Source: Holophaga sp.
GTDB taxonomy: Bacteria > Acidobacteriota > Holophagae > Holophagales > Holophagaceae
Direction of reading: 5' to 3'
NCBI GenBank assembly: GCA_030691225.1
Contig: JAUYES010000671.1
Coordinates: 1-6,968 of the forward strand
Length of the DNA stretch: 6,968 nucleotides
Below the pieces are notes generated by a model, which ran no database searches, was not told where the DNA came from, and saw nothing but the letters and a program-made list of their open reading frames with translations. Made by a program: the position numbers and the translations under genes. This document shows positions 1 through 6,603 of this stretch, piece by piece. Every line of letters begins with the position of its first letter. Positions within the stretch are counted from its first letter, which is position 1.

Positions 1-1620
1 GCCCGTGAATTCGGCTTCCTGGCTGACATCGTTAGCTTTGAAGAAGATGTGCAGCTCACGCAGGAAGAAAGCAGTGAAGCGGTCGGCGAGAAGCTGCCCC
101 GTCCTCCCGTGGTCACCATCATGGGCCACGTGGATCACGGCAAGACCTCGCTGCTGGACGCCATTCGTTCCTCCAAGGTTGCCTCCGGTGAGGCCGGTGG
201 TATCACGCAGGCCATCGGCGCCTATCACGTGGATGTGAAAGACCCCAACACCGGCGAAATGCGCCAAGTGGTCTTCATCGATACGCCGGGTCACGAAGCC
301 TTTACGAAGATGCGTGCCCGTGGCGCCAAGGTCACCGATATCGTCATTCTCGTGGTGGCTGCTGATGACGGTGTGATGCCTCAGACCATTGAAGCCATCA
401 ACCACACCAAGGCCGCGGGCGTGCCCATGGTCGTGGCCATCAACAAGATCGATAAGCCCCAGGCCAACGCGGATCGGGTTCAGCAGATGCTGCTCCAGCA
501 CAATATCCAGACCGAAACCTACGGTGGCGATGTGCCTAGCATCGGCGTTTCTGCGAAGACCAAACAGGGCCTCGACGAATTGCTCGAAACGCTGCTTCTG
601 GTTGCCGACATGAAGGAATTGAAGGCCGTTTACGATTGTCGCGCAGCGGGCAGCATCCTCGAAGCCAAGCTGGATCGTGGTCGTGGCCCCGTGGCTACGG
701 TGCTGGTCCAGCAGGGTCGCTTGGTGGCAGGAGATATCTTCGTCGCCGGTGCCACCATGGGCCGTGTGCGTGCCATGTTCGATGATCGCGGCAACCGCAT
801 CATGGAAGCTGGACCTTGCACAGCTGTGCAGATCCTGGGTTTTGAAGAAGTTCCAATGTCCGGTGATAACTTCCAGGTGGTTGAAGACGAAGCCAAGGGG
901 CGCACCATCGTGGCGTTCCGTCAGGAAAAGGCCAAGGCTTCGGCTCATGCCAAACAGCGCGTCACGCTGGAGAATCTCTTCAGCACCCTCAAGGAAGGCC
1001 AGATCAAGGAACTACCCCTCATCATCAAGGCCGATACCTCAGGTTCTGTGGAATCCTTGGTGGGCAGTCTCGAACGACTTGGTACCGAAAAGGTTCGCGT
1101 GCGAGTCATCCATTCGGCCGCGGGTACCGTCACCGAAAACGATGTCCTCTTGGCCGAGGCCTCTAAGGCCACGATCATTGCCTTCGGCGTTAAGGCCGAG
1201 CGCAAGACTGAGGAACTGGCCCAGGAAGAGGGCGTCGAGATTCGCTACCACGAGATCATCTACAAGGTGACCGAGGAGATCACGGCCGCCATGGTGGGCT
1301 TACTCGAAGCTACCGATAAGGAAACCGTGCAGGGTGTGGCGGAGATTCGCCAGCTCTTCAAGATCGACAAGAACATGATCGCGGGTTCCTTCGTCACCGA
1401 AGGCAAAGTCCAGAAGGGCTACAAGGTTCGCGTCAAGCGAGGCGAGGAAATCGTCTGGGAAGGTGGCTTGAAGAGCCTCAAGCGCTTTAAGGAAGATGTC
1501 CATGAAGTCAAGAACGGCCTCGATTGCGGTATCAGCCTCGATGGGTTCGATCACCTCAAAGAGGGCGATCTCCTGGAGTTCTTCACCATGGAGAAAATCA
1601 TCGCCACGAGCCTTTCTTAA
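1..1620 (+). CDS. infB: Translation initiation factor IF-2, C-terminal 539 residues (5' end outside window)
   Basis: IF-2 is the GTPase that places initiator fMet-tRNA on the 30S subunit and promotes 50S joining in the cytoplasm. The reading frame is open from base 1, so the N-terminal region is cut by the window edge; the GTG at 49 is an internal Val codon, not the start. The full G domain is visible (numbering from base 1): G1 GHVDHGKT at about 42-49, switch I GGITQAIGAY at about 66-75, G3 DTPGH at about 94-98, G4 NKID at about 148-151 and G5 SAK at about 184-186. IF-2 domains II, III (around 'LPLIIKADTSGSVESL') and the fMet-tRNA-binding C-terminal domain (ending 'GDLLEFF') follow, so the 3' end is intact. 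A hairpin terminator follows 15 bases after the stop, and no rbfA lies downstream. Identity is secure from the ordered GTPase motifs and the IF-2-specific C-terminal half. Confidence 0.98.
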   Translation, partial: AREFGFLADIVSFEEDVQLTQEESSEAVGEKLPRPPVVTIMGHVDHGKTSLLDAIRSSKVASGEAGGITQAIGAYHVDVKDPNTGEMRQVVFIDTPGHEAFTKMRARGAKVTDIVILVVAADDGVMPQTIEAINHTKAAGVPMVVAINKIDKPQANADRVQQMLLQHNIQTETYGGDVPSIGVSAKTKQGLDELLETLLLVADMKELKAVYDCRAAGSILEAKLDRGRGPVATVLVQQGRLVAGDIFVAGATMGRVRAMFDDRGNRIMEAGPCTAVQILGFEEVPMSGDNFQVVEDEAKGRTIVAFRQEKAKASAHAKQRVTLENLFSTLKEGQIKELPLIIKADTSGSVESLVGSLERLGTEKVRVRVIHSAAGTVTENDVLLAEASKATIIAFGVKAERKTEELAQEEGVEIRYHEIIYKVTEEITAAMVGLLEATDKETVQGVAEIRQLFKIDKNMIAGSFVTEGKVQKGYKVRVKRGEEIVWEGGLKSLKRFKEDVHEVKNGLDCGISLDGFDHLKEGDLLEFFTMEKIIATSLS

Positions 1621-1635
1621 TCTTTGATCGTCACC

Positions 1636-1671
1636 AGCAGAAGGCCGAGCCAACGGGTTCGGCCTTCTGCT
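1636..1671 (+). terminator. Hairpin terminator after infB
   Basis: Left arm 1637-1648 and right arm 1659-1670 are perfect 12-base complements (GCAGAAGGCCGA / TCGGCCTTCTGC). One more A-T pair closes the base, and G-U plus two G-C pairs extend the stem inward to an AACG tetraloop at 1652-1655. The downstream T stretch is short and broken (TTTGTGG), so termination may be incomplete. The next gene's ribosome binding site starts only eight bases after the stem. Hairpin seen directly; terminator function inferred. Confidence 0.8.
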
Positions 1672-1678
1672 TTGTGGT

Positions 1679-1686
1679 AAGGTGAG
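1679..1686 (+). promoter_or_regulatory. Ribosome binding site of the pseudopilin gene
   Basis: AAGGTGAG lies just upstream of the ATG at 1690, with three bases between its end and the start codon. The core AAGGTG is five bases from the ATG. It lies eight bases beyond the infB hairpin stem, so the hairpin could affect ribosome access on a read-through transcript. Confidence 0.6.
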
Positions 1687-1689
1687 CCC

Positions 1690-2094
1690 ATGGTTTCTTC
1701 GAAACATCAACGTGGATTTACGCTCCTCGAACTCATCGTGGCCATGACCATTCTGGCCCTGCTGACCACCGTGGGTATCGTGGGATACCGCAATCAGACT
1801 AAGGTTGCTCGGGAAGCCGTTCTGAAAGAGGATCTCTTTCAGCTCAACCACGCGCTAGAGCAGCACCGAGCGGATCGAGGGAAGTACCCCAGCAGCATTG
1901 GGCGACTTCGTGAACTCGGCTATTTACGAGATATCCCTGTGGACCCCATGACCGGTTCTCGAGAAACCTGGACCCAAGAAAATGAAGAACCGGACCCAGA
2001 TAATCCCGATGCAGAAGTAGGCATCTTTCGAATCCGTAGCGGATCCACCGATCTTGGCACCAATCAGATCCCCTATAACGAGTGGAGTTATTGA
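1690..2094 (+). CDS. GspG-like type II secretion / type IV pilus pseudopilin
   Basis: A 134-residue protein with a classic type III (prepilin) signal. A short positively charged leader MVSSKHQRG ends in Gly9, followed by mature Phe10 (+1), Glu14 at mature +5 (FTLLE), and a hydrophobic helix to about residue 32. Prepilin peptidase would cut after Gly9 and N-methylate Phe10; the helix packs in the pilus or pseudopilus core. The C-terminal part has a 'PVDPMTG..ETW' segment, an 'IFRIRSGS' strand and a 'PYNEW' end, as in GspG-like pilins; the length fits GspG (about 130-145). The ATG at 1690 has a good ribosome binding site and gives a normal short leader. No other secretion or pilus gene is in view, so it is an orphan here and could be a minor pilin rather than the major pseudopilin. 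It may be co-transcribed with the membrane protein gene starting four bases downstream. Confidence 0.85.
   Translation: MVSSKHQRGFTLLELIVAMTILALLTTVGIVGYRNQTKVAREAVLKEDLFQLNHALEQHRADRGKYPSSIGRLRELGYLRDIPVDPMTGSRETWTQENEEPDPDNPDAEVGIFRIRSGSTDLGTNQIPYNEWSY
2084..2087 (+). promoter_or_regulatory. Ribosome binding site inside the pseudopilin end
   Basis: GGAG lies within the last codons of the pseudopilin gene, 11 bases before the ATG at 2099. The spacing is long, so translation probably relies partly on ribosomes finishing the pseudopilin at 2094. It supports the start at 2099 over an in-frame ATG at 2054, which would overlap the pseudopilin by 41 bases and add 15 non-hydrophobic residues. Confidence 0.45.
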
Positions 2095-2098
2095 CGTT

Positions 2099-2626
2099 AT
2101 GTCGGAAAAATCACTTGGCCGGTTGGATGCAATCTCCATGGGCCTGCTCCTGGTCTGGCTGGGGATGGCACTGGGATTTGCCTTTCTCCAGGCTCCTACT
2201 ACCTTCCAGGTCTTGGGTGATCGAGATCTAGCTGGTCGAATTGTGGGCGCAACACTGGTGCGTTTGGATTGGGCCGCTTGGGGAGCCTTTGCCTTGGCGC
2301 TGGGGCTTAGCTGGGTTCCACGATGGTTGGAAGAATTCAAGGAAATGGACGGCCTAGGCCCATTGCGCCTTTGGAGCGCTGCCGCGCTTGTGGCGCTCTT
2401 GATGTGCTTGGCCAGTTCCTTCATTCTGACGCCTAAACTCGCGGATATTAGGGAAAGGGCACAGGTTCCCATTCAAACCCTGTCAGAGAATCATCCTGAT
2501 CGCATACTCCACGCCAAGGCCCATCGGATTTCTCGACAACTTTTGGTGCTCAGAATGCTTTTGGCGCTAAGCCTTGTTGCAGGCATTGGCTACTTGCCAC
2601 GAAGGAAGGATGCCGAACCAGCGTGA
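2099..2626 (+). CDS. Four-helix membrane protein, DUF4149/TMEM205-like
   Basis: A 175-residue integral membrane protein of unknown biochemical role. Four hydrophobic segments are visible at about 11-30, 55-73, 91-111 and 148-165, so both ends are probably on the same side. After helix 1 comes 'FLQAPTTFQVLGDRDLAG', and 'ILHAKAHRISRQLLVLR' precedes the last helix. This pattern (an 'aP..F..L..r..AG.ivg' block and a late His-containing stretch before the final helix) recalls the DUF4149/TMEM205-like family; the match is from memory and not certain. The start at ATG 2099 is chosen because it lies four bases after the pseudopilin stop and keeps the N-terminus short. Close spacing suggests co-expression with the pseudopilin, but no functional link between the two families is known to me. 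The stop is followed directly by eight T residues without a clear hairpin. Confidence 0.7.
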   Translation: MSEKSLGRLDAISMGLLLVWLGMALGFAFLQAPTTFQVLGDRDLAGRIVGATLVRLDWAAWGAFALALGLSWVPRWLEEFKEMDGLGPLRLWSAAALVALLMCLASSFILTPKLADIRERAQVPIQTLSENHPDRILHAKAHRISRQLLVLRMLLALSLVAGIGYLPRRKDAEPA

Positions 2627-2696
2627 TTTTTTTTGCGAGGCGTCTTGCGCATTTCGGGGCTTTACCATACCTTCCCCCTAGTAAACGGGAGCGCGC

Positions 2697-2924
2697 ATGA
2701 TGATCAGGGCAGAGTGGCCAGGCACCGTGGTGGACGTGTTCGTCCAGGTGGGACAGGAAGTGGAAGAAGATGAGGCCCTCGTTCTCATGGAAGGTACCGA
2801 TTCCGCGAGGACGCCCTTCTACATAAACGCCCCGGAGGCTTGCAGGATCAAAAAGATACTCGTTGAAGAAGGCGATTTTTCCGAGGAAGACGACGATATT
2901 CTCGAGGTTGTCGAGGTGGAATAA
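2697..2924 (+). CDS. Stand-alone biotinyl/lipoyl-like domain protein lacking the acceptor lysine
   Basis: A 75-residue acidic protein that is essentially one biotinyl/lipoyl-type beta-barrel. The first half 'WPGTVVDVFVQVGQEVEEDEALVLME' matches the 'pGtV..v.V..Gd.V..gq.L..lE' pattern of biotin carboxyl carrier and lipoyl domains. The second half 'INAPEACRIKKILVEEGD' matches the '.i.AP..G.v.kilv.eGd' half. Between them, where BCCP has MKM and lipoyl domains have (E)TDKA, this protein has EGTDSARTPF: the acceptor Lys is replaced (Ser36 by the lipoyl alignment) and the hairpin seems about three residues longer. The only lysines are Lys52-53 in the opposite half. It should therefore not be biotinylated or lipoylated in the usual way. 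GGGAG at 2687-2691 serves ATG 2697, or ATG 2700 with slightly better spacing. No carboxylase or dehydrogenase subunit is nearby. The fold is confident; the function is unknown. Confidence 0.75.
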   Translation: MMIRAEWPGTVVDVFVQVGQEVEEDEALVLMEGTDSARTPFYINAPEACRIKKILVEEGDFSEEDDDILEVVEVE

Positions 2925-3159
2925 GTTCCTGCTGATCGGCACACTCCCGGATCAGGCGGTTACCTTGGGCGGTGTTGTGCACGAACGGGATCGGCATCAA
3001 TAGATTTGGTGCGAGCAATTGGATGGTTCTAGGCCGACACCTCTGGCGTGATTTCAAAACTGCCATGATGTCCAAGACCCATGATCATCGGATCACTGCC
3101 ACGAGGCGGAGGACACCCTCACTAAATGACCAGGCCGGGCTAAGATATAGGTATCCATT
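2925..3159. other. Intergenic stretch with no recognisable gene
   Basis: Between the lipoyl-like gene and the pyrC ribosome binding site I see no convincing coding frame, tRNA or terminator. It is rich in GATC words: GATCGGCA occurs twice (2934-2941, 2989-2996), and CTGATC (2932-2937) can pair with GATCAG (2950-2955). CCATGAT is repeated at 3063 and 3080. The 3' end probably carries the pyrC promoter. Open frames on either strand here lack a ribosome binding site and protein-like composition. Confidence 0.5.
3118..3146 (+). promoter_or_regulatory. Candidate sigma-70-type promoter of pyrC
   Basis: TAAGAT (3141-3146) matches four of six bases of the -10 consensus. CTCACT (3118-3123) matches three of six of the -35, with a 17-base spacer. 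Transcription would begin near 3153, giving a leader of about 16 bases before the ATG at 3169, too short for an attenuator. The -35 is weak, so this is only a candidate. Confidence 0.25.
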
Positions 3160-3165
3160 GAGGTG
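3160..3165 (+). promoter_or_regulatory. Ribosome binding site that fixes the pyrC start
   Basis: GAGGTG ends three bases before ATG 3169, with the core GAGG five bases away. An in-frame GTG at 3163 overlaps this motif and has no ribosome binding site of its own, so ATG 3169 is preferred. Confidence 0.6.
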
Positions 3166-3168
3166 CCC

Positions 3169-4452
3169 ATGTCCTTGCTCATCAAAAATGCCCGCCTTCT
3201 GGACCCTGCCCAGAAACTCGATGAATCTGGTTCCCTGTTGGTGGTTGATGGGAAAGTCGCCGCCATCGGTTCCGTTGCCGAAGCACAGGCCCAAGGAGCC
3301 GAAGTTCTCGATGCTAATGGCAGCCTGCTTTTGCCAGGGCTCATCGATTTGCACGTGCATTTTCGTGAGCCAGGACAGACTGCCAAGGAAAATATTGAAA
3401 CGGGTAGCCGCGCGGCCGTGGCGGGTGGATTTACCTCGGTGTGCGCCATGGCCAACACCAAGCCGATCAACGACTCGGTTGCGATTACAGAGATGATGCT
3501 TACGCGTGCCGCCAAGGCGGATCTCTGCCGCTACTTTCCCATTGGGGCCCTTACTCGGGGTATGGAAGGCGAAGAGCTGGCGGATTACGGCACCCTGAAA
3601 GGCGCGGGTTGCGTGGCCTTCAGCGATGACGGCAAGCCGGTGATGAACGCCGCCATCATGCGCAGGGCTCTGAAGTACACAGCCTGGATCGATGTGCCCA
3701 TCGTGGCCCACGAAGAAGACACCAATCTTTCAGGTAAGGGCTACATGAATGAAGGCGCCGTCAGCGCATGCCTTGGTTGCCTAGGCATCCCCAGTGCCGC
3801 CGAGGAAGTCATGGTGGCTCGGGATCTTGTCTTGGCCGAGTACACGGGTGGGCACGTTCACTTCGCACACCTTTCTACTAAGAGCAGCATCGCAATGGTG
3901 CGGGAAGCCAAGCGGAAGGGACTCAGGGTGACCTGCGAAGTTACGCCGCATCACTTCGCGCTCACGGATAAAGAACTGGGTCGCTTTGACGCTGATTTCA
4001 AAATGAATCCGCCTCTGCGCACCCAGGCCGATATCGAAGCCATTCTCGAAGGCTTGGCCGATGGCACCGTGGATGCCATCGCCACCGATCACGCGCCGCA
4101 CACTTGGGATGACAAAGAGTGTGAACTCCCCATCGCCGCCTTCGGCATCATTGGTTTGGAAACCGCGCTGCCCTTAACGCTCGAACTGCTTGTGAATCGC
4201 AAGGTGATCAGCCTGAACCGCGCCGTGGAACTCCTAACCATCGGTCCCGCCCGCGCCTTCAACCTCGACAAGAAGGGCCTGGGGAGCCTAGCGGTGGGGA
4301 ACCCCGCGGATTTCGTTCTGGTCGATCCCAATGGCAAAATCAGCGTGGATCGCGCCTTCATTCAGAGCAAGTCTTACAACACCCCGTTTAAGGGCTGGGA
4401 ACTTCCCGGCAAGATCCAAGGTACCTGGGTGGCTGGGCGCAAGGTCTGGTAA
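3169..4452 (+). CDS. pyrC: Dihydroorotase, class I
   Basis: A 427-residue cytoplasmic metalloenzyme that cyclises carbamoyl-aspartate to dihydroorotate, the third step of de novo pyrimidine synthesis. It is an amidohydrolase-fold protein with all expected metal positions: His62 and His64 in DLHVHFREPG, Asp153/154 in FSDDGKP, His181 in VAHEED, His234 in FAHLST and Asp307 in ATDHAPH. The Asp in place of a carboxylated lysine is typical of the class I type known from Aquifex aeolicus PyrC, and the length (about 425) fits. The substrate-binding 'FREPG' and 'NT.P..D' segments (Asn96-Asp102) are present. Class I dihydroorotases often work with or next to aspartate transcarbamoylase (pyrB), but no pyrB is in view; the gene is flanked by the lipoyl-like protein and convergent metK. 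Hydantoinase and allantoinase are the paralogues to exclude; FREPG and the Asp bridge favour dihydroorotase. Confidence 0.95.
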   Translation: MSLLIKNARLLDPAQKLDESGSLLVVDGKVAAIGSVAEAQAQGAEVLDANGSLLLPGLIDLHVHFREPGQTAKENIETGSRAAVAGGFTSVCAMANTKPINDSVAITEMMLTRAAKADLCRYFPIGALTRGMEGEELADYGTLKGAGCVAFSDDGKPVMNAAIMRRALKYTAWIDVPIVAHEEDTNLSGKGYMNEGAVSACLGCLGIPSAAEEVMVARDLVLAEYTGGHVHFAHLSTKSSIAMVREAKRKGLRVTCEVTPHHFALTDKELGRFDADFKMNPPLRTQADIEAILEGLADGTVDAIATDHAPHTWDDKECELPIAAFGIIGLETALPLTLELLVNRKVISLNRAVELLTIGPARAFNLDKKGLGSLAVGNPADFVLVDPNGKISVDRAFIQSKSYNTPFKGWELPGKIQGTWVAGRKVW

Positions 4453-4465
4453 TTTGTTCGAAATT

Positions 4466-4504
4466 CCAACAAAAATGCCAGGCATCGCCTGGCATTTTTG
4501 TTGG
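4466..4504. terminator. Bidirectional terminator between convergent pyrC and metK
   Basis: Arms 4466-4483 and 4487-4504 are perfect 18-base complements around a three-base loop (ATC). The arms contain A5 and T5 blocks, so transcripts from either strand end in a GC-rich stem (GCCAGGC/GCCTGGC) followed by TTTTTGTTGG. It begins 13 bases after the pyrC stop and lies 15 bases beyond the metK stop. It is well placed to terminate both genes and block convergent read-through. Confidence 0.93.
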
Positions 4505-4519
4505 GATGGGGAAGGGCTT

Positions 4520-5662
4520 TTACTTCGCTGCGGCCTTCAGGGCCTCCACCTTATCGGTACGCTCCCAGCTGAACTCGGGGCGGCCGAAATGACCATAGGA
4601 GGCCGTGGCGCGGTAGATTGGGCTGCGCAAAGCCAGGGTTTCGATCATGGCCTTGGGGGTGCAGCTGAAGACCTCCTGAACGGCCTTGACGATGGCTTCT
4701 TCTGAAATGTGATTGGTGCCAAAGGTGTCGACGCTAACCGAAACAGGCTCGGCGACGCCGATGGCATAGGCGAGCTGCAATTCGCAGCGGTCGGCCAGAC
4801 ACGCAGCAACGATGTTCTTGGCAATGTAGCGGGCGAAGTAGGCGGCTGAGCGATCCACCTTGCTGGGGTCCTTGCCGCTGAAGGCACCGCCGCCGTGATG
4901 GCCAGCACCGCCGTAGGTATCCACGATGATCTTGCGACCGGTCAGGCCGCAGTCGCCCATGGGGCCACCGATGACGAAGCGGCCCGTGGGGTTAATGAAG
5001 AACTTGGTGTGTTTGTCCAGCAATTCGGAAGGGAGGGCTGCGCGGATGACCTGTTTTTCGATCTCGGCGTGCAGCATCTCATTGCTGACGGCCTCGTCGT
5101 GCTGGGAGGAAATAACCACCGTGTCGATGCGTGCCACTTTGGAGCCATCGTATTCAACCGTCACCTGGCTCTTTCCATCTGGGCGAAGGAACGGCAGGAG
5201 ACCGCTCTTGCGGACTTCGGAAAGACGAAGGGTCAGGGCGTGGGCGTATTGGATGGCGGCGGGCATGAGTTCGGGTGTTTCGTTGGTGGCGTAGCCGAAC
5301 ATTAAGCCCTGGTCCCCGGCCCCACCGGTGTCGACGCCCATGGCAATATCGGGGCTCTGCTGATCCAGGGTCACAATGACGCCGCAGGTATTGCAGTCGA
5401 ATCCTTTGGAGCTATGGTCGTAGCCAATTCCACGAACTACTTCTCGAACTAGCTGTGCAACTGGTATATAGGTCTTGGTGGTGATCTCACCCGCGACAAC
5501 CACTAGGCCGGTGGTGATAAGGGTTTCGCAGGCTACACGGCTGGAAGGGTCATCCCTGAGGGCGGCGTCGAGCACGGCATCACTAATCTGATCGGCCATC
5601 TTATCTGGATGGCCTTCGGTAACGCTCTCGGAGGTGAAAAGGTGTTTTCCGATCTTTGTCAT
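4520..5662 (-). CDS. metK: S-adenosylmethionine synthase (methionine adenosyltransferase)
   Basis: A 380-residue cytoplasmic enzyme that makes S-adenosylmethionine from methionine and ATP, releasing phosphate and diphosphate; bacterial members are usually about 380-395 residues and tetrameric. Visible motifs: [12 protein letters not shown] at 10-21 (catalytic His18 and Asp20 region), the GAGDQG signature at 114-119, the PTGRF / GGPMGD.GLTGRKI region at about 225-244, and the phosphate-binding GGGAFSGKD signature at 257-265. The start ATG at 5662 is preceded by GGAG (complement of 5668-5671) five bases upstream. It lies 24 bases after the PfkB kinase gene and is the last gene of the ahcY-kinase-metK run; the shared hairpin at 4466-4504 follows. 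Nothing seems truncated or missing. No SAM riboswitch fits in the short upstream gap; any such control would lie before ahcY, outside the window. Confidence 0.98.
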   Translation of the reverse strand: MTKIGKHLFTSESVTEGHPDKMADQISDAVLDAALRDDPSSRVACETLITTGLVVVAGEITTKTYIPVAQLVREVVRGIGYDHSSKGFDCNTCGVIVTLDQQSPDIAMGVDTGGAGDQGLMFGYATNETPELMPAAIQYAHALTLRLSEVRKSGLLPFLRPDGKSQVTVEYDGSKVARIDTVVISSQHDEAVSNEMLHAEIEKQVIRAALPSELLDKHTKFFINPTGRFVIGGPMGDCGLTGRKIIVDTYGGAGHHGGGAFSGKDPSKVDRSAAYFARYIAKNIVAACLADRCELQLAYAIGVAEPVSVSVDTFGTNHISEEAIVKAVQEVFSCTPKAMIETLALRSPIYRATASYGHFGRPEFSWERTDKVEALKAAAK

Positions 5663-5686
5663 GGTTTCTCCGTTTGGTTGCGAGGA

Positions 5687-6598
5687 TTAGTTGCCGGCCA
5701 CCTGGATCATGTCGGTGAATAGGCGCAGCCGTTCGTGAATACGCTCGAGTGTTACGGCTTCCAACTGAGTGGTACCGAAATTTTCGACGGTGAAGCTGGC
5801 CATAACGGTGCCAGCCAAGGTTGCTTTTTTAAGATTCTGAAAATCCAGGCTATCGACCGAGGCCAAGTAGCCCAGGAAACCTCCGGCAAAGGTATCTCCA
5901 GCCCCGGTGGGGTCCAGGACTTCTTCCAAGGGGAACGCGGGGGCCATAAAATACCCTTCCGGCGTGAATAGCGACACACCGTGCTCGCCGCGTTTAACTA
6001 CCAGGATGCGCGGCCCGAGGGTTTGAATCTTTTGGTAGGCCTTAATGAGATTTCGCTCGCCGCTCAGACTTCGCGCTTCTGTTTCGTTCACCAGCAAAAT
6101 ATCGATTTCCTTCAAGACCGCGAGCAAGGCCTCTCTGGATCCTTCGATCCAAAAGTTCATAGTGTCCAAGGCGATCCAGCGGGGGCGTTGGGCCATCTGC
6201 TTGACCACTTCAAGTTGAAGCACAGGGTCGATATTTCCAAGAAACAGAAAGGGTGCTGAACGGCTGGTTTCCGGAAGCACGGGGCGGAAGTCCGCGAAAA
6301 CATTCAAATGGGTTTCAAGTGTTTTGGCTTCACTCAGGTCCTGGCCGTATTCACCCTTCCAATGAAAACTCTTGCCCGGTATCTGCACAAGGCCGCCTAG
6401 GTCGATGGGTCGACCTTCAAATACCTTGTAATGATCCGGACCAAAATCCTGGCCCACGACGGCAACGATTTCGACGGGTCGAAAATGGCTGGCGCTCAGA
6501 GAAAAATAGCTGGCTGACCCGCCCAAAATATTTTCCCGGCGACCGAAAGGGGTCTCCAGGTCATCGAAGGCGACGCTTCCGACGGCGAGCAGGCTCAT
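5687..6598 (-). CDS. PfkB-family kinase, possibly an adenosine/nucleoside kinase of the methyl cycle
   Basis: A 303-residue ribokinase-fold (PfkB) enzyme that transfers phosphate from ATP to a sugar or nucleoside hydroxyl. Visible parts: N-terminal strand MSLLAVGSVAFD, substrate-side GGSA at 26-29, NETEA at 171-175 (the N..E metal/phosphate motif), VKRGEHG at 201-207 and the C-terminal signature DPTGAGDTFAGGF at 229-241, with Asp235 as catalytic base and GAGD as the anion hole. The start at ATG 6598 is chosen because GGAG (complement of 6604-6607) sits five bases upstream and the protein then opens on the usual first strand; the in-frame ATG at 6682 would run 38 bases into ahcY. It lies between ahcY and metK, so adenosine released by AhcY is an attractive substrate, but that is inference. 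A ribokinase-like or 5'-deoxyribose-type substrate is the alternative. The family is sure; the specificity is not. Confidence 0.9.
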   Translation of the reverse strand: MSLLAVGSVAFDDLETPFGRRENILGGSASYFSLSASHFRPVEIVAVVGQDFGPDHYKVFEGRPIDLGGLVQIPGKSFHWKGEYGQDLSEAKTLETHLNVFADFRPVLPETSRSAPFLFLGNIDPVLQLEVVKQMAQRPRWIALDTMNFWIEGSREALLAVLKEIDILLVNETEARSLSGERNLIKAYQKIQTLGPRILVVKRGEHGVSLFTPEGYFMAPAFPLEEVLDPTGAGDTFAGGFLGYLASVDSLDFQNLKKATLAGTVMASFTVENFGTTQLEAVTLERIHERLRLFTDMIQVAGN

Positions 6599-6603
6599 GG
6601 AGT

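Noticed and set aside
1300..1851. Long minus-strand open frame across the end of infB and the start of the pseudopilin gene
   Set aside because: It crosses a terminator and lies antisense to two well-supported genes; it has no recognisable domain and is best explained as a codon-bias shadow.
2582..2634. Possible terminator after the DUF4149-like gene: eight T residues at 2627-2634 and GGCAT/ATGCC arms at 2582-2586 and 2610-2614
   Set aside because: The arms are short, lie inside the coding sequence and end 12 bases before the T run, so no proper stem abuts it.
2663..2668. TACCAT as a -10 box for the lipoyl-like gene
   Set aside because: No acceptable -35 sequence lies 15-18 bases upstream; chance matches of this quality are common.
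2848..3075. Minus-strand open frame covering part of the gap before pyrC
   Set aside because: It overlaps the end of the lipoyl-like gene, is Arg/Pro/Gln-rich and shows no family features.
3085..3711. Minus-strand open frame of about 208 codons opposite pyrC
   Set aside because: It is antisense to the conserved dihydroorotase metal-binding region, and its composition is not that of a known family.
4331..4705. Plus-strand open frame running from the pyrC end through the terminator into antisense metK
   Set aside because: It spans the bidirectional hairpin and overlaps two certain genes; no ribosome binding site or domain is seen.
5663..5686. SAM-responsive riboswitch before metK
   Set aside because: The gap is only 24 bases and holds just the ribosome binding site; there is no room for an aptamer.
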